From Treponema sp. (GTDB lineage: Bacteria; Spirochaetota; Spirochaetia; Treponematales; Breznakiellaceae), in NCBI GenBank assembly GCA_009777735.1, contig WRLF01000009.1:1-64000 (forward strand): 64,000 bases of DNA. The letters run 5' to 3'. The position numbers were made by a program, and so were the translations under genes. The notes beneath the pieces were generated by a model. The model did not search any database, was not told where the DNA came from, and was given only the letters and a program-made list of their open reading frames with translations. This document shows, piece by piece, positions 61,825-64,000 of the stretch; the stretch's first letter is position 1; each line of letters opens with the position of its first letter.

Positions 61825-63249
61825 ATGAAAAACCTTACAAAATCATTCGGGGTTATCGTTCTTCTAACCCTATTTTTGTTCGGAATGTCGTATTGTAGCA
61901 GAAGTGACCGTGTGTCCAATTCTGCAGCAAACATAACCGGTACGCAGGCAACGGCAATAATGGCAGCCACTAACACCGGCAACGCTGATGGTTTAAGCGG
62001 AACATGGGTTTCAGATGATACTGACACTGTTTATACCATGGTAATCAGCGGAGACAGGATTACAGTAACATGGAGCGGCGATACTCCATGGAGCGGCAAT
62101 ACCTGGACAGGCAGAATAACGGATTTTGAATTTGAACCCACTCCTGATTTAAATTATTGGAATGGTATGGTCGTAAACAATAATGGAACCGAGGTTGGCG
62201 CCATTGCCAGAATGAATTATATTGGCGATGATGTGTTACCGGTCTGGATTTATGCATCGGATGTTGTCCATTTTGGTATTTTTGACTCAGAAGTTATTAT
62301 AGCAGGAACATTTTTAACAGGAGTCGAGGAAGAGGTATACAGCGTTACATTACCCGCATCACGAAGGGGAGATGTGTATGCGGCAGGCTGGTTAGTTGGT
62401 GAATCCGGCGCCGTGCTTTGGATAAACGGTGTTGCGTACCATCTTACAGGCGATGATCTTTACGGACGGGCTGATTCTGTTTTTGTATCCGACAGCGATG
62501 TGTATGTGGCGGGACAAGCTCGCGGATATAGCAGTGGTGCAGGTAATTGGAGCTCTGCCGTACTTTGGAAAAACGGCGTTATGCAGTATCTCCCGGGCGG
62601 AACTGATGCTCATTCCGTTTACGTATCGGGCGGCGATGTCTATGTGGCAGGATATAACCGGGACCATAGCGGGGACTCTGCCGTACTTTGGATAAACGGC
62701 ATTGCTCAGCATCTCGCAGTTACAGACGGGGCCACCTATGGTTATGCTCAGGCTCGTTCTGTTTTCGTATCAGGCAGCAACATGTATGTAGCGGGTTCTA
62801 TTGATGGTTATGCCGTACTCTGGACAAACGGCGTTGCGCAATATCTAACATCAAGTAATGGCTATAACTGGCTTGGACATGGCACTTCCGTTTTCGTATC
62901 GAGCGGTGATGTGTACGTAACGGGTTCTTCTAATAGTTCTGCCATATTTTGGAAAAACGGTGAGGTGCAATTTAGCCAAACCCAGCTTCAAATGTGGGAA
63001 GCCGGACCTGAGGCTCATTCTGTTTTCGTATCCGGCGGCAATGTGTATGTTGCGGGAAGGAATCAATATTACAATCCAGTCCTTTGGGTAAACGGCGTTG
63101 AACAGCGGCTCCCGGGCGGAACTGTACCCCGCTCCGTTTTCGTATCCGGCGGCGACGTATATGTTGCAGGCGGCAGCCTTTTGAAAAACGGTGTTGCTCA
63201 GTATGATTTCGAAGGCCAAGGAGTTAATTCCATTTTTGTGGTGGAATAG
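61825..63249 (+). CDS. Lipoprotein with VAG/LWKNG propeller-type repeats
   Basis: 474 residues from ATG 61825 (AGGAAGG upstream), signal ending LFGMSYC. An N-terminal region (about 40-190) is followed by 8 or more repeats of about 40-45 residues of the type SVFVSGGDVYVAG and LWKNGVAQYL. Such repeats are expected to form a beta propeller on the cell surface or in the periplasm. Proteins with these repeats appear to be common in termite-gut treponemes (recalled, not checked). Function unknown. Confidence 0.85.
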   Translation: MKNLTKSFGVIVLLTLFLFGMSYCSRSDRVSNSAANITGTQATAIMAATNTGNADGLSGTWVSDDTDTVYTMVISGDRITVTWSGDTPWSGNTWTGRITDFEFEPTPDLNYWNGMVVNNNGTEVGAIARMNYIGDDVLPVWIYASDVVHFGIFDSEVIIAGTFLTGVEEEVYSVTLPASRRGDVYAAGWLVGESGAVLWINGVAYHLTGDDLYGRADSVFVSDSDVYVAGQARGYSSGAGNWSSAVLWKNGVMQYLPGGTDAHSVYVSGGDVYVAGYNRDHSGDSAVLWINGIAQHLAVTDGATYGYAQARSVFVSGSNMYVAGSIDGYAVLWTNGVAQYLTSSNGYNWLGHGTSVFVSSGDVYVTGSSNSSAIFWKNGEVQFSQTQLQMWEAGPEAHSVFVSGGNVYVAGRNQYYNPVLWVNGVEQRLPGGTVPRSVFVSGGDVYVAGGSLLKNGVAQYDFEGQGVNSIFVVE

Positions 63250-63302
63250 AGAGCATTATTAGTTGCTGTGTAATACTATACACAAACCATTGTGTGGTGC
63301 CA

Positions 63303-64000
63303 TCAGGGGCTTTTCCCCGCTTCCTCTAGCAAAATTTGCAAAATCTTTCCATTGGTATAACCGCTGACCGGCGGTAAAGTCCGATTGAGCTTTTGCACCT
63401 GCCCGGCGGTGTTCGTGTATGTGCCTTCCGATTCGGCAAAGCCGGCGAAGGGAAGTACTACATTGGCTTTTTTCGCCGTTTCCGTCATGTAAACGCTGCC
63501 GATGCATAAAAATTCCAATCCTGACAATTCTATTTCATCAACATCATCCCCAAAGGCAATCAGGCCTTTGAGTTTTTTTTCAGTAATTTTTCCGATAATT
63601 TTACCGGCGTAACCAATTCCCAGATCGGCTAACCCCCGGCTATTGGCTTGTGGTAAATGCCGAGTGCCTCCCGCTTGTGATGCTTTGATAACTGAATGTA
63701 CCGTGAAATCGGCGCCGGCAGGATCGTTTTCTCTGCGGCTAAAAGAATACATCCTAATTCCAAGGGAGGCAGCATACTGTTTGGCAAGAGAAATTTCTTC
63801 GTTGGTAAGCCTGCCGGAAACTGTTACTGCTGCTGCCTCTGCTCCGTGCTGTGCGATAATGTCTCGCATTGCTTGATTGATTCGGGCGCATGCCGTAGAA
63901 AGATCGGTTTTTTTGTTTTCTACAAGCGGCGTGGTGATGCGCTCCTTTTTGAGAAGTTCGATGAAACCAAAACGGCCTTGCTCGCAAAGGATTTGCTTTT
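63303..64000 (-). CDS. NuoG-like molybdopterin oxidoreductase subunit, partial
   Basis: The 3' part (about 232 codons) of a gene running past the window edge. Translation starts CEQGRFGFIELLKKERITTP, the turn after an Fe-S region in NuoG and formate-dehydrogenase-like proteins, then a domain with AKKANVVLPFAGFAESEGTY and NTAGQVQKLN. This is the C-terminal half of NADH-dehydrogenase chain G or of the related subunit of NAD(P)-reducing hydrogenase. With HydF and HydG nearby a hydrogenase complex is attractive but not shown. An internal Met start at 63869 would lose conserved upstream residues. Confidence 0.85.
   Translation of the reverse strand, partial: KQILCEQGRFGFIELLKKERITTPLVENKKTDLSTACARINQAMRDIIAQHGAEAAAVTVSGRLTNEEISLAKQYAASLGIRMYSFSRRENDPAGADFTVHSVIKASQAGGTRHLPQANSRGLADLGIGYAGKIIGKITEKKLKGLIAFGDDVDEIELSGLEFLCIGSVYMTETAKKANVVLPFAGFAESEGTYTNTAGQVQKLNRTLPPVSGYTNGKILQILLEEAGKSP

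Overview
The window looks like a chromosome segment of a treponeme-type spirochaete, most like the H2-metabolising species of termite and other guts. The reasons are: many exported proteins with spirochaete-style loose lipoboxes; a BspA/TpLRR-type leucine-rich repeat lipoprotein; an [FeFe]-hydrogenase-like chemoreceptor together with the hydrogenase maturases HydF and HydG; a GH127 arabinofuranosidase; a bacteriohemerythrin; and the housekeeping gene orders nusA-infB-rbfA-truB-ribF-rpsO-pnp and rpsP-KH-rimM-trmD-rplS. The organism assignment is inferred from gene content, because no rRNA or other marker lies in the window. I saw no tRNA, rRNA, CRISPR array, transposase or prophage.

Layout. 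0.3-4.5 kb (minus): a two-gene chemoreceptor unit, made of a soluble [FeFe]-hydrogenase/methyl-accepting fusion and a membrane chemoreceptor, divergent from a MalT/LuxR-type STAND regulator (4.6-7.1 kb); a perfect 9-bp inverted repeat covers the predicted promoter between them. 7.4-18.4 kb (minus): one long translation, RNA-processing and envelope operon (nusA to lptF/lptG). 18.6-21.3 kb: a STAS protein and a SpoIIE-type phosphatase carrying an RsbW-like ATPase domain (partner switch). 21.5-25.8 kb: an aconitase-family hydratase and two exported proteins. 25.8-34.7 kb: HtrA protease, hydF, GH127 (opposite strand), two lipoproteins, hydG and a small unknown gene. 34.7-44.9 kb: permease, DUF362 lipoprotein, recO, recJ, M23 peptidase, rpsU, a NAGPA-like lipoprotein and the rpsP-rplS operon. 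45-58.9 kb: a MinD-like ATPase, a Cys-rich RCC1 lipoprotein, gpsA, hemerythrin, htpG, an orphan RelE-like toxin, ssb, a U32 peptidase and an FMN reductase. 58.9-63.2 kb is a plastic region with gene fragments, hicAB, a truncated propeller lipoprotein joined to an acetyltransferase remnant, and another propeller lipoprotein. The last gene (NuoG-like, minus) runs out of the window.

Two repeat systems cut across this layout. (1) A dispersed 116-136 bp intergenic element, four copies plus two half copies, has 12-13 bp terminal inverted repeats and nested stems whose sequence changes are compensated between copies, so it looks like a structured RNA or a MITE-like element. (2) Heptanucleotide (and one octanucleotide) tandem repeats are scattered between genes and, strikingly, lie in frame inside ribF, truB, hydF and an aconitase homologue and form the C-terminal tails of RbfA and L19.

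Hydrogen is a recurring theme: HydF and HydG build the H-cluster, the hydrogenase-chemoreceptor fusion retains the predicted H-cluster cysteines but lacks the proton-relay cysteine (a sensor pattern), and a NuoG-like oxidoreductase closes the window. Several genes (hydG, gpsA, the U32 peptidase, the FMN reductase, a small lipoprotein, recO) have a -10 hexamer only 5-8 bases before the start codon and no ribosome binding site, suggesting leaderless mRNAs.
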